Assembly: GCA_008000375.1 (NCBI GenBank)
Contig: SMOI01000113.1
Span: 1-64,000 of the forward strand
Direction: 5' to 3'
From: Poteriospumella lacustris
Taxonomy: Eukaryota; Sar; Chrysophyceae; Chromulinales; Dinobryaceae
Length of the DNA stretch: 64,000 nt
A model generated the notes under the pieces. It was not told where the DNA came from. It worked only from the letters and a program-made list of their open reading frames with translations, and made no database searches. Both the position numbers and the translations under genes were made by a program. Positions 34,301-46,500 of the stretch are shown piece after piece. How positions within the stretch are numbered: position 1 is the first letter of the stretch; every line of letters starts with the position of its first letter.

Positions 34301-37300
34301 AACAAAATTTGGATTTGAAACGTCAAGAAGTCTCGCAAGCACGTGCGCGGTATGAAACGGGTTTGGAGAAATTGGCCTTTGCGGCGGAACAAGTGAACAA
34401 AATGCAAAAGGAATTGGAAGATTTGCAGCCGGAATTGGTGCGTTCAGCCGCCGCGACGGAAGAATTGATGGGACAAATCGAATTGAAGATGCCCGGTGTC
34501 ATTGAAACACGCAAAGTCGTCTCTGCCGAAGCCGAAGTGGCCCAACGAGAAGCGGACATTGTCGAAGCGCAAAAGAATGAAGTCGAAGCCGATTTGGCAG
34601 AGGCGATTCCTGCCTTGAACGCCGCGGTGGAAGCGTTGAATACCATCAAACCCAACGAAATCAATGAGATCAAAGCCTTGGCGAAGCCACCGCAGAAGAT
34701 TCGTACGGTGTGTCATGCGGTGTGTATCATGTTGAGCAAAGAACCTGCCCGTGTGAAAGATCCAGAAACGGGTCAAATGGGTCCCGATTGGTGGGGTTGT
34801 TCCCAACGTATGTTGTCGGAGAATGGCTTCATCAACACGTTGAAGGACTTCGACAAGGACAACATTCCCCCGAAGATCGTCAACATCATCAAGAAAGACT
34901 TCTTGAGCAACCCCGAGTTTACCCCCGAAATCGTCGAAACGGCCTCCAAGGCCGCCAAGGGCATGTGTAGTTGGGTGATTGCGATGATTACCTATGACCG
35001 GATCGCCAAAGAAGTGGCGCCCAAGAAAGCCGCCTTGGCGGAAGCCCAAGCGAAATTGGATGCGACGTTGTCGGCGTTGGCGGTGAAGAAAGCGGCGTTG
35101 CAGAAAGTGGAAGACGATTTGAAAGCGTTGGAAGACCAATTGAACGCGGCGAAGACAGAGAAAGGACGATTGGAGAATCAAGCCGATCTCTGTGACAAGA
35201 AGATTGTCCGTGCGAATCAGTTGTTGGATGGATTGGGCGGTGAACGCGACCGTTGGAACCAATTTGCAGCGGATTTGACCGTGCGCTACGACAAATTGAC
35301 CGGTGACGTGTTGATTTCGTCGGGTGTCTTGGCGTATTTGGGTCCGTTTACGGCGTTGTATCGTCAGAAACAAACGAAAGATTGGGCGATCCTGTTGAAA
35401 GAGCAGAGTATTCCGTGCTCGGACCACCCCACGTTGACGGCGACGTTGGGGGATCCGGTGAAGATTCGTCAATGGAACATCGACGGGTTGCCGACGGACT
35501 CCTTCTCGGTGGACAACGGTATCATTGTCTTCAATGCACGTCGTTGGCCGTTGATGATTGATCCGCAGGGACAGGCGAACAAATGGATTCGCAACATGGA
35601 GAAGACGCACGATTTGAAGGTGATCAAGCTCACCGACGGCAACTACCTGCGCACCTTGGAGAATGCGATTCAGTTCGGGATGCCCGTGCTCTTGGAGAAC
35701 GTCGGCGAGGAATTGGATCCCTCGTTGGAGCCCCTCCTGTTGAAACAACTCTTCAAACAAGGCGGTGTCAACTGCATTCGCCTCGGTGACGCCACCGTCG
35801 AATACAGCGACAATTTCCGTTTTTACATCACGACGAAGTTGCGGAATCCCCATTATTTGCCCGAGATTTCCGTGAAAGTGACGTTGTTGAATTTCATGAT
35901 TACGCCGGAGGGTTTGCAGGACCAACTGTTGGGCATTGTCGTGTCGCAGGAACGCCCCGATTTGGAAGAACAACGCAATCAGTTGATCGTGGAATCCGCC
36001 GAGAACAAGCGTCAATTGAAAGAGATCGAAGACCGCATCTTGCACATCATGTCGAGCTCCTCGGGCAACATCCTCGAAGACGAAACGGCCATTCAGACGT
36101 TGAATTCCTCGAAGACGCTGTCGGATGAAATCAAACAAAAGCAAGCAATTGCCGAGGAGACGGAGACGAACATCAACAATGTGCGGCAAAGCTATTCCCC
36201 AATTGCGTATTCGTCGCAGATTTTGTTCTTTTGCATCGCCGATTTGGCGAATATTGAGCCCGTGTATCAATACTCGTTGAATTGGTTCATCAACTTGTTC
36301 ATCACGTCGATCAACAAGTCGGAGAAAGGACGCGATGTGGCGAAACGGTTGGAGAATTTGAATGATCATTTCACGTATTCGTTGTACCGCAACGTGTGTC
36401 GTTCGTTGTTGGAGAAGGACAAACTGTTGTTTTCGTTCTTGTTGACGATTCGTATCATGGGTGGTAAAGGGCTCGTGGATGAAGCTTGTTGGTTCTTTTT
36501 GTTGACCGGTGGCGTGGGCATGGACAACAAAAACCCCAACCCCGCTCCCGAATGGCTGTCGCAGAAGTCGTGGGACGAAGTCTGTCGGTTATCCGAGATT
36601 GAACGGTTTGCCACATTCAAATCCGACTTCGTGGAGCATCTGGAACAATGGAAAGTCGTCTATGATTCCTTGACCCCACAGGACGAACCGTTCCCGGGTA
36701 CATTTGCCAAGGAAACGGGGTTGTTCCGCTTGTGTGCGTTGCGTACGATTCGACCCGATAAGTTGGTCCTGGCAGTGCAGCAGTTTGTCTGTGAAGTCAT
36801 GGGCGAACGGTTCGTGAAGCCTCCGCCGTTTGATTTGCAAGCGTGTTATGCCGATTCCTCGTGCGTCGTACCGCTCGTTTTCATTTTGTCGCCGGGTTCC
36901 GACCCGATGGGGGCTGTGTTCCGTGCCGCCGATGCCTTGAAAACCACCGTCGATCCTATCTCGTTGGGACAGGGACAAGGACCGAAAGCGGAACGATTGA
37001 TTCAACGTGCGAAAGAAAAAGGTACCTGGGTGGTGCTGCAGAACTGTCACTTGGCCCCGTCGTGGATGACGACGTTGGAGAAGATTTGTGAAGACTTGGA
37101 GCCCGACGACACGCACGCGGGCTTCCGTTTGTGGTGTACCACGTACCCGTCCGATGTGTTCCCGGTCTCTGTCTTGCAAAACGGTGTGAAGATGACGAAT
37201 GAGCCGCCGAAGGGAGTGCGTGCCAATCTCCTCGGCTCGTTCAACGCCGATCCGATCGCGAACGATGAATTCTATGATTCGTGTCAAAAGGGTTTTGAAT

Positions 37301-38655
37301 TCCGTCGCTTGGTGTTTGGGTTGTGTTTCTTCCACGCGGTGGTCCAGGAGCGTCGGTTGTACGGTCCGCTGGGGTGGAACATTCCGTACGAATTCAACGA
37401 GTCGGATTTACGGATTTCGGTGCAGCAGTTGAAGTTGTTTTTGGACGAGAACGACGAGACGCCGTTCAAAGCCTTGGTGTATACAGCGGGGGAATGCAAC
37501 TACGGTGGACGTGTGACGGACGACAAAGATCGACGGACGTTGTTGTGTATCCTGCGACGCTTTTATCGTCCCGAGTTTTTGGAGGAGCAACACGACATTT
37601 CACCGTCGGGCATTTTCCACTGCCCCGAAGACGGGTCCCGCAACGTGTACATCGATTTCATTGACAAGTTGCCCCTGGCGGCGGCCCCTGAAGTCTTTGG
37701 CTTGCATGACAATGCGACGTTGACGAAGGATCAAAACGATACGAACCTGCTGCTGAACAGCATCATCGACACCGAAGGCGGCGGTGGCCGTGGCGGCGGT
37801 AGCGGCGGTAGCAAGGACGATTCCATTGCGTCCACCGCGGCCGACATCGCGTCGAAGACGCCGGAGAACTTCGATTTGGAATATGCCCAATTGAAATACC
37901 CCGTGCTCTGGGAGGAGTCGATGAACACGGTGCTGTGTCAAGAGCTGATCCGGTTCAACAATTTGTTGAGTTTGATGCGTTCGTCGTTGCGCGACATTCA
38001 AAAGGCGGTGAAAGGTCTCGTGGTGATGTCGAGTGAATTGGAGGTTCTGGGCAATGCCTTGTTTGTCAATCGTATTCCCGCGTTGTGGAAAGCACGTTCG
38101 TATCCGTCGTTGAAGCCGCTGTCGGGGTACATCGCGGATCAACAAGATCGATTGGCGTTTTTCCGCGATTGGCTCGTCAACCGACCGCCTCCGGTCTTCT
38201 GGATTTCCGGCTTCTTCTTCACCCAGGCGTTCTTAACCGGCGCGGCGCAGAACTTCGCCCGGAAATACACCATTCCGATTGACGACGTGATCTTTGACTT
38301 CGAAATGAAAGAGGAAGAGCGCTACGGGGTGGGGCCCCAGAACGGGGTGTACACCTACGGGTTGTACGTGGAAGGGGCGCGGTGGGAGAAGGCGACGAAG
38401 CAATTGGAAGAATCGATGCCGAAGGTGCTGTTTACCTTGGCGCCGACGATGCACTGGCAGCCGTTCCGCAAGGCGGAAGTACCAGTGTATCCCCACTACA
38501 AGTGCCCGGTGTACAAGACGTCGGACCGTCGGGGTATATTGGCGACCACGGGGCACTCGAGTAACTTCGTCTGTTTCATTCACATGCCCACGCACAAGGA
38601 CGAAAGCCACTGGGTCCAGCGCGGTGTCGCGATGTTGACGCAGCTGGACAATTAA
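25363..38655 (+). CDS. DHC: Axonemal inner-arm dynein heavy chain (DNAH3/7/12 type)
   Basis: Four exons are proposed (25363-25394, 25456-25505, 25580-25712, 25782-38655), giving 4362 residues. Exon 4 alone holds 4291 of them. Exons 1-2 rest on splice sites and continuous phase only; the ATG at 25816 inside exon 4 is the fallback start. Ring ATP sites: AAA1 GPAGTGKTET (about 1633), AAA2 GLPFSGKSS (about 1913), AAA3 GPTGTGKS (about 2318) and AAA4 GVGGSGRQS (about 2680). AAA4 lacks the Lys, as is usual in axonemal dyneins. The coiled-coil stalk with microtubule-binding head follows at about 2910-3245. The end GVAMLTQLDN and the block FTFEGTELDLKPTC point to the single-headed inner-arm class. The protein drives flagellar bending. 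A Gly-rich insert lies near residue 4071. Leu is coded mostly by TTG. Confidence 0.95.
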
Positions 38656-39280
38656 GAAGAAGACAGAAACAGCCGCCGTCGCCCTCGTCGTTGCCCGTTT
38701 TCTACGGGTAGCGAGAGGTGAAGGCCTTTGGTGTGAAGGTGGTGGTAGTGGTGGTGTGTGGTGTGTGGTGTGTTCACTTTGTTTACTTTTGTTTGGTTTG
38801 TCACTTGAAACGCTCTCCGCACGACACAACAGAAACACTTCTTCGACCAGAAGAGAAACAAAAAACGAGAAAAATAAGAAAAAGAAGAAAAAAGGAACAA
38901 AAACGGTAGAAAAAAGAAATACAACGAAAGAGAGAACCGTAGCGATCACTCGTAGACGGTGTCGTTCGTCTGTAACACAGATGCTCCAATTATTTATTTG
39001 TTGTTTTGATTGTGATAACTGTTGCGCTGCTGCTTCGCTTGTTATCCGACTGAAGTGTGTAGGCCACCGGGGCCTGATCTGTGATGAACACGGGGCAGGG
39101 GAAGGAGGGTCGGGTTGGGTCGGAGGAGGAGACGCGGACAATAATAATTATGGGGAAACGTACTTTAACGCACAACAGCAGCAACGACAGACGACAGCGT
39201 ATACACGTAAGACAAGACAACGAGACAGAGAGTGAGAAGCCGCGCTCGCGAGTGTGTGTGGACACTACCCAGAGGGAGAG

Positions 39281-39316
39281 AGAACGACGAGAACGAGAAC
39301 GAGAACGAGAACGAAC
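39281..39316 (+). repeat. Short tandem repeat (GAGAAC-like hexamer)
   Basis: About six imperfect copies of a GAGAAC/CGAGAA hexamer lie in the gene-free region downstream of the dynein gene. Confidence 0.7.
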
Positions 39317-40000
39317 GTAAACACGTGTGCTCTCTTTCGCCGTCGTCTTCTGTTCGTCGACGGAGACGACGACGGCCAGTCAACCGCAGTGCGCCAGTTT
39401 GAGGGCCGCGGAGTTGGGAGGAGGAGGGGGTGATGGGTAAACGACGATGGCGGTGGTATTTATTCGTTTTATTTTTCTGGGGTATTTTTGGACTTCCCTG
39501 TTTGTCTCACGGGCCACCGAAACACCTGGATAGGGTTTGATCAGGCCACGGCAGCATGCTCTCTGGTGGCGAGAGACATACTGCGGACGAAGAGAGAGAG
39601 ATGGGGAAAGTCAGCGATGAAAACAAACGAAAAGAGAAAACGCGGTGTGGGGGGGAGGGGGTAGGGGTAACGAGAAGAGAGACACAGAGAGGGACAGCAG
39701 CGCATCGGATGTCGTACCGCAGACGAAAAGGACGACAAACGCTGTAGATAGGGTGACATGGGCCCAAACGAACAGAAGCGCTCTGTTCTCACACGATATT
39801 GCCGAGGCACATGCGTAGAGGTGGAAGGGGGAGGGGGAGGAGAAGCGTGTGACGCGGGAACAAAAGAAACAGTAAAACGTCGACAGACACACATACACTC
39901 ACACGCGCGCACACACGCGAAGTGTCTCTTCCCCCGACACGTCTACCCCGTGGCGAACGAACGAACCAGCATGTGTCGTTGTTAGTCGCGGAGAGGTGAA

Positions 40001-40062
40001 GAGAGACAGAAACAGGGAGAGAGAGGGAGAGAGAGGGAGAGAGGGAGGAGGAGGGGAGGGGG
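40001..40062 (+). repeat. GA/GGGA purine microsatellite ending in G-tracts
   Basis: Runs of GA and GGGA, followed by GGAGGAGGGGAGGGGG. This gives an almost pure purine strand of about 60 bases. It could form triplex or quadruplex structures; that is inference from base content. Confidence 0.7.
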
Positions 40063-40208
40063 TAAACGCACAAAACAGCGACAAAACGAGGAACGTCACG
40101 CGGGCAGCAGATCAACACGTAGCAGTGGACCAAGCAGCACAACCGAACAAACGCGAACGAAACATAGACTCAACAAAACGGCGGGGGAGGGGGAGAGAAA
40201 GAGAGAGA

Positions 40209-40221
40209 GCGCGCGCGCGCG
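40209..40221. repeat. Alternating GC tract
   Basis: Thirteen bases of strictly alternating G and C follow directly on a GA run. Such tracts can adopt Z-DNA. Confidence 0.7.
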
Positions 40222-40917
40222 AGGGGCAGAAATCGAGCAAAATCAAACTGACCGGAGAACCAACAAGCACATGCAACCACTGCAATCAATGTATATGTGT
40301 ATAACGTTGGGTGATGACTGACAACGCCCCTCCTCAAATGCTCTGTGCACGGAAAGGAGGACCGCGGCTACAGAACCAAACAATATGCGACCAGCAATGT
40401 GCCAGTAATGAAGAGGGGAGTTGGGGGTATTGCGTGTTCCGCAGGCGGAAACAAATAAAACGTTGAAGACAGAGAAGAACGAGACCGAAAGCGGCACGAG
40501 GATGATGGGTAAATAGCAAGTGACAACAAAGAATTGAGAACATGGATATGATGAGTTCCCGTTGGGATCGTATACATCGAAACAATCACATCCTTGCACA
40601 TAAGGGTGTGGGTGTGGGGGGGACCAACGTGTGTAATGGACACGCAAGACGTTTGTTTGAGGGGAGGGGGGGGGGTAAATCGTTTTGATGGCACACTGAA
40701 GGAGGATAATGGTGGGGGTGGTAGACGGAGGGAGGAGGAATATGCAAGCGAATTGGATGGACTTTGGATGGCGCAGACACCCATTGGAATCAACCATTTT
40801 CCCGTTCTCTTTCTTTTAATTGAAGAAGCACTTTCTTTCGCGAGAATGAATGGATGGGGAGGTTCTGTTGGGAAAATCATTGCATCTCTGAGGAGCGTCG
40901 GTATTGGTGGAGATACT

Positions 40918-42092
40918 TTAAAAGAAAATAGCCAGCACCGTGACGTTGTCACAGACGTTTCGACTGGGCATATCACGAATGGCTCGTTGAGTCAACTCAT
41001 ACGCCGCCGATCGACCATTACGCTTCGCATTCAAGGCAATTTCACACGCTTGAATAGGATCCACGACGTCCCAGAGACCATCACTTGCGACAAGGACGAG
41101 CTTGTCATCCGGTTGGATTTCGAAATGATTGATGTCCGGCTCGGCAATCAAACCGTACGGCTTCAGATCTTTACCACCGAAGGCACGAGAATAGTTCAAC
41201 TGCTTAGGATGTTCGCCACGAGCTTGACGAACCAAGAAATCGCCACCACGAATGTAAGCTTTGTTACCATGCAACCACACCAAGCTTCCACCATGTTGCT
41301 GAATGCGGCTCAGCTCGTGAGGCATGTTGGGCTTGTGATCCACGGTTAACCATTCGACAGACAAACGATTCTGACCAGACATCTTGGCAATGCAGGCCTT
41401 GGAGTCACCCACATGGGCAATCGTAAGCATATCTCTCCACATGAACGCGGTGACACCGGTGCTGGAGGCATAATGATATTGGTGATCAGCACAGTAACGC
41501 AACAACGCGTCATCGGTACGCAAAAACGTCTTATGAAGGCAATCGCGAATTACCAAGGCCACTTCATTGTGTGAAGGGGCTTTCTTGCCCGCTCTCTTCG
41601 AAATTTCGACCAACTGGTAAACAATAACACGACAAGAGACAGTTAGGGCATTACGCCTTCAGTTGGAAATATGCAAGGAACGTTTCATTACCTGTTGCAT
41701 CTCCTCCGTTTGAAGCATTACATCAACGACATTTCGCATCAAAAATTCAGAAGCATGGTGGCCGACAGTTCCATCAAACACGGCACAGAAAGCCATGTCA
41801 TCGTGGAACAATTTAGGAATCATTACGAGACGGTCCTCTTGGGATGGCCGCAATCCTGAGAAGGAATGACACACAACCACAGAAGCATGTCAGGAGAAAA
41901 TCCATAGTTTCATAGCTACCGTCAAATATACTTACCAATTTGAGTATTGCAGTCGAAGACGTAATTCTTCGTCTCAATGTACGACTGCGCCGACGAATTC
42001 AAGACTTTCAAGGGAGTGGGCATCGTTTCCGCATCGTCACTGGATTGGCGACGCTTAATTGATAGAGGATCAGTGGCAGTTTCAATCATCAT
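40918..42092 (-). CDS. PP2C-family (PPM) protein phosphatase with altered DGHGG motif
   Basis: Three exons (41936-42092, 41692-41855, 40918-41613) encode 338 residues. The fold is recognisable from RPSQEDR (about 55-61), GVTAF, AHVGDSKA (about 173-180), DHKPN, LVLVASDGLWD (about 279-289) and DNVTV (about 329). The metal-binding aspartates Asp60, Asp80, Asp285 and Asp329 are present. The canonical DGHGG is DGTVG at 80-84, so the His that acts as general acid in human PP2C-alpha is Thr. The N-terminal 52 residues are Ser-rich and unconserved. It may be an active phosphatase with altered kinetics or a regulatory pseudo-enzyme. It shares a divergent promoter region with TOM22. Confidence 0.9.
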
Positions 42093-42761
42093 TTTTGGGA
42101 AGGTAAGTGTTTGAGGGGGTTGATCGATTCAAAAATAACTAAAGTCAAAATCGCTGTTTCAAAACTGGGATATCGTCGAAGAAAAATATGATAGTGATAT
42201 GAGCCGAAGAAAAAAATTCGTTCGATCACCAAAAGCAATTCCGTGACAATGAAAGACCACAATCAAATTATTTTTTACTGTTCGTAGGGTAGATCCGTCG
42301 AGGAGTCCTGAGACAAAACTATTGCGCGGCGGATTCGGTCCGAAAAATGTTGCACAAGGCAAAAAGGGCAACAGCAGCGGTGCAGCCCAGCAGGGAAGGA
42401 ACAGCAGAGGGGAGCAGCAGGAGGGCACACTGGCACACACACCCCGGGACACCCTCTGTCGGTCACGCTCAACAGGTGTGTCGCCTGCAGGGAATCAAAC
42501 ATCGCTGCATTTGACGTTACAATGATGCTCTCGACGGCAGATTAGGCGTTGATTGACTTTCACGGCATGTTAAGAACCATATGTCCATGGAGCGGTAAAG
42601 TAAGCGTTGGTTTCGCCTGATGGTCGCCAGTTTTCGTTGGGAGCAGCAGCTACCACCACCGCCGCAATGCTTCTTCCTTCTCGGCAGCTTCTTTCTTCGT
42701 CGACTTTCCTGTCTATCATTGCACTTGTGCTTTTTCCATTTCTTCAGTATTTTTGGTCATC
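42093..42761. promoter_or_regulatory. Divergent promoter region between PP2C and TOM22
   Basis: 669 bp lie between opposite starts. It contains CAG-like short repeats near 42370-42425 (AGCAG/GCAGG). I see no gene in it. Confidence 0.4.
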
Positions 42762-43169
42762 ATGTCAACGAACGCGAGAAACTTGGTGGAAGATGGCAAC
42801 AAGAAGCCCTCGACGGGCATTCTGACGGTTGCCTACAATTGGGTTTCTGCAGCCTTCACTTTGACGCCTGCCTACGGGAAAGTGGTAAGTGTCGTCAGCC
42901 ATACGACGTTGTTCCTTATGCATTGCAATTGCTTATTTGATGATTGATTGTGTTTGCAGTTGTATCAATATGCTCGTCAAATCGGATGGTTCGTCGTCAC
43001 GACGGGAATGATCACTCTGCTTCCTCTTGTCTTCGAAGTCCGGCGAGAAGCTGCCATCGAGCAAGCTGAAGTTAGTATGATTGAACAAGGTTTGCGAGAA
43101 GGCAAGACGCCCCAGGAGCTTCATCAAATGGGACTTACTGCCGCTGTTGAGCCTCGTGTGCTCAACTAA
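42762..43169 (+). CDS. TOM22: TOM22-like mitochondrial outer-membrane import receptor
   Basis: Two exons (42762-42884, 42960-43169; 75-bp intron) encode 110 residues. ATG 42762 gives a short polar N-terminus. The conserved region runs from a Tom22-like helix (TPAYGKVLYQYARQ) into one hydrophobic helix at about 48-66 (WFVVTTGMITLLPLVFEV). Its Pro in PLVFE matches the Pro-Val/Leu-Phe-Glu end of the Tom22 transmembrane segment. A charged C-terminus follows. The acidic cytosolic receptor domain of animal and fungal Tom22 is missing, as in the short plant TOM9/TOM22 form. The protein would organise the TOM complex pore. Confidence 0.8.
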
Positions 43170-43551
43170 AGCCTGAGAACGCGGATGGACGGACGGTTCA
43201 TTTCTTGTAGATATATGACTTCGAGATCTCTCTGTAAAAACAAAAGGAAGGATATTATTATTGTGTGCGAATATACAACACCCGTCGCGCCGCCAAGTCG
43301 TCAGTCAGAAGTAAATTTGATGATTATACACAGCCACCAGCGGACAGAGAGAACCCACAAAACACACACACGTCACAGTTATTGAACACCGAACAAACTA
43401 CTGTATGAAACAATGGAGAAACTTTCCAACACCAGAAAGAATCAAACACAAAGAAATAGAGAACACACAAACAATTGAACATACGCGTCCCTCATTAGGC
43501 TGCGAACCGTGTCTCCGAACGCGCCAGCGAAGAGGGTCCGCTCGGCCTTGT
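43170..43551. other. Convergent intergenic region TOM22/IP3 receptor
   Basis: 382 bp with the two 3' ends. CA-rich stretches occur near 43330-43380. No gene is visible. Confidence 0.45.
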
Positions 43552-46500
43552 CTAAGCCATTGTCTTTTCCATGGTACTCGTGACCACGATCTTGCGCCGA
43601 CGTGGTGCATGGGGAGGATCCAAGTAAATCTCCAGCAGAGTCCCCTCGGCGAGGTACAATTCTTGAATGGAAATGCTCACGACGATGAGGTTGCGTGTCT
43701 CGTGAGAACGTGGATCCGTAAACACCAATTTGAACTCACACGCACGCTCATCATCACATTGCACGTTCTCCACCAGTTTCACACGGTGTGCGGCAAACTT
43801 CACCCGCGATTTCGAGACACGTTCCACCGTGACGTGGGTGGCCTCCCCCTGCATCACGAGGACACCGTGGAGCGTCGCTTCCGACGCAGCGGGTGGGAGG
43901 CGTATTTCATGCAACGACAAGATCTCCAGAAACAAATTGCTGCCACTGTAGGCGTGGGGATTGCTGGCACTCATGTATTCGTCGGAATACACGTTGTTGG
44001 CGTACTTCGATGCGTCCTTGCCATTGTACGCCACCGCTTGGCGTGATTTCGCCACTCGGGACTCACCGCTGCGTCCTTCGGCATGATCTTGCTTCAACAC
44101 TTGATTCAATTGCTCCAATGCGATGCTGATGTCCGTATTGAAGCGATCCAACCGACTGGAGACGTTCGTTTCGACTTGTTTCACGCGGGACGTCAACGTC
44201 ATCAGCATCGATTCTTCTTTCGTCGCCGCTTGACGCAACCGAATCGCTTTGTTCATCGGAAACCAAGCAATGTCATTGGCTTCGATCGCGCGACGCACAT
44301 ATTGCTCGAGACCATCGTCGTCGTCTTTATCTTGCTCCCACAACAAGAAAATGAAATACAAATAACTCCACATGTTGTGATCGTATTTCACGTGGATATT
44401 GAATCCTTCCGGTTTATCGGACGCGCGATCAAAGACTTGTTTGTCAATGCCACAGATGAAACACACCCCCAGCGTATCCGCGACACGGCGTGCCTTGTCT
44501 TCACGAAGCTGACCAAACGTGGTGATGATCACACCCGCGATCAAGTTCAACATGCCCACGGTGATCGCGAAGTAAAACGTGATGTCCAACACCCACCGAT
44601 CTTTCACCGTCACGTGATAGACGTCTCCCGCACCGCCACCGCTACGTAAACCGTAACCCAACGTCGCACGGTAACAACCCCAGAAATCCTTGCAGAAGTC
44701 GCGTCCCTGGGGCAACAATTCGTTGCGGAAATACAAAAACTAACACGAGGCAAAGGCAAAGACAAGCACACAACACCAACCTCGTTAGAAGAGCCACGAC
44801 AGCAAGGGGTATGTGAAGACACGAAAACAAGACAGGCGACGTACCAGGAAGAATGTGTAGATCTGCACGATGATCAAGATCACGATGCCGCCCATGGCGA
44901 TTTGTTTGCGTGGATAAATCACCGCGTTCAAGACGTCGCGGGTGGTGGAATTCTTCACGATGATGTCCATCAGCAAGAAGGGCAAGAAATTGTACGACAC
45001 GACTTGTCCCAAGATAGAGAACGTCAAATACCAAATGTAGTACAGCGTCATGGGTTCCATCGCCGTGTACATCCACGTCTCGTATTCGGAATAGCCCTGT
45101 CGTTGTAAGCTTTGATATTTCACGGGAATGCGCACGACGAGAAAGAGAATCAGCACGAAGCCGGCCACAATCGCTTGAATGATATTGAGAATGGAAATCG
45201 CCATCGCGGCGCGTGCATGGACCATGGGATCGCCCGTTTCTGCAGAATACGCCATCAACAAAATGACATTGATGGCCATCGCCAAATAAAACGTAATCCA
45301 CGTCGCACGGTTTTGATTTTCGCGGCTGAAGACACGGCTCAGGTTTTGTTTCGTCAAGAATTCTTGATGCTTCACTTCCAAATACAATTCATACGCGCGA
45401 TTCAAGAAATCGACCAATTTGTTTTCTGGATTCGATCGATCCACGTTTTCCACGAGATTGTCCTTGGAGGTCTTGGCCAAATACCGACAGATCTGAGGGA
45501 TATGAAAGAAGCGCGGTTGTACTTCGCCACGCCACACGATCTCAATCATGGCGGTGCCGGATCCCACAATGTCTTCCAAATTCTCGGAAATGCCCAACTC
45601 CTGCGCCAAACTCGGCTTGAAATTCCGCAACATTTGCAGCAACACCACACATTCCGTCTTCAGAATCTCTTTCTCTTCGGCTCCTTCCGCGTCGTCGCCA
45701 CCTTTCTCTTCCCCATCGACACCTTGTAGAATCGCACCATTCGACATGGATTGAATGATGTCCAAATGAATCACACTCAACACCCGTTCGTAAATGACGC
45801 TGTGTTCACCTTGCCCCTCGAGCAAGCCCTGGAAGATATCGACGGAGGTTTTCTTCAATTCGATTTCTTCACCGGCTTCACAATCGTTTTCCAATCGTCG
45901 ACGATTGATACGGTTCAAGGTTTCTACCAATTCCGTATTCAACGTGAAATGGGTTTGATTGCCCACACAGGGACCTTGAATCACTTCGAGAATCGTCGCC
46001 GAGACACGAATCGCTGCGGCCGTGGCTATTTCGCAGGGTGTCGTACTGCTCAAGAAATTCAAATAATTGACGAGGTCGTCGAGGAGATTGAACGACACCC
46101 GGTTATGGGGTTGTTCCCGCATGATGTCTTGGTTGGGCAAGTAGTGGCCCTCGCACATGAGCTGCAAGAACCGCACGATGAGGATCTCCTTCGGGGGTTC
46201 CAACGGTTCGGACGATTCCAATTGCTTCTCATACCCATTCCATTCATGCCACGCTTGCAGCTTCTGCAGCGTCAACCGAACCTGACGGAAGAAGAGCTCG
46301 GAATTCGTCTGGGACAAATGGGCATTCATGATGCCCTGTACCTCGAGTGCGCCGCCTTCTTTGAAGAGCAGGCCCACGCCCAACTTGATGGCCTCCATCT
46401 GCAACTTCTCGTCGATGCCATCGGCGATCAAGTCGAGACACAACGCCGTTCCGCCGCAGGTGTTCAGCGCATTCACCACGGGTGCGGCGTTGATGTCCTG

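Larger units (their letters stand above)
38656..40917. other. Gene-free, purine- and G-rich region between convergent dynein and PP2C genes
   Basis: 2.26 kb without a convincing gene. The + strand is heavily purine-biased. It holds a GAGAAC-type hexamer run (39281-39316), GA/GGGA microsatellite (about 40001-40062), alternating GC (40209-40221) and G-tracts with quadruplex potential near 39647-39668, 40050-40062, 40606-40622 and 40659-40676. The many open frames on both strands are low-complexity and overlapping. Confidence 0.6.

Noticed and set aside
32383-36369. Long - strand open frames (606 and 641 codons) inside the dynein gene
   Set aside because: They mirror the conserved motor region, and their translations show no family. 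They are a by-product of the TTG/CGT-rich codon use.
25363-38655. Cytoplasmic dynein heavy chain
   Set aside because: The AAA4 site GVGGSGRQS without Lys, the FTFEGTELDLKPTC block and the C-terminal QLDN end fit axonemal inner-arm chains.
38656-40917. Several open frames of 60-250 codons on both strands in this gap
   Set aside because: They are low-complexity, overlap each other on both strands, and have no start, splice or domain support.
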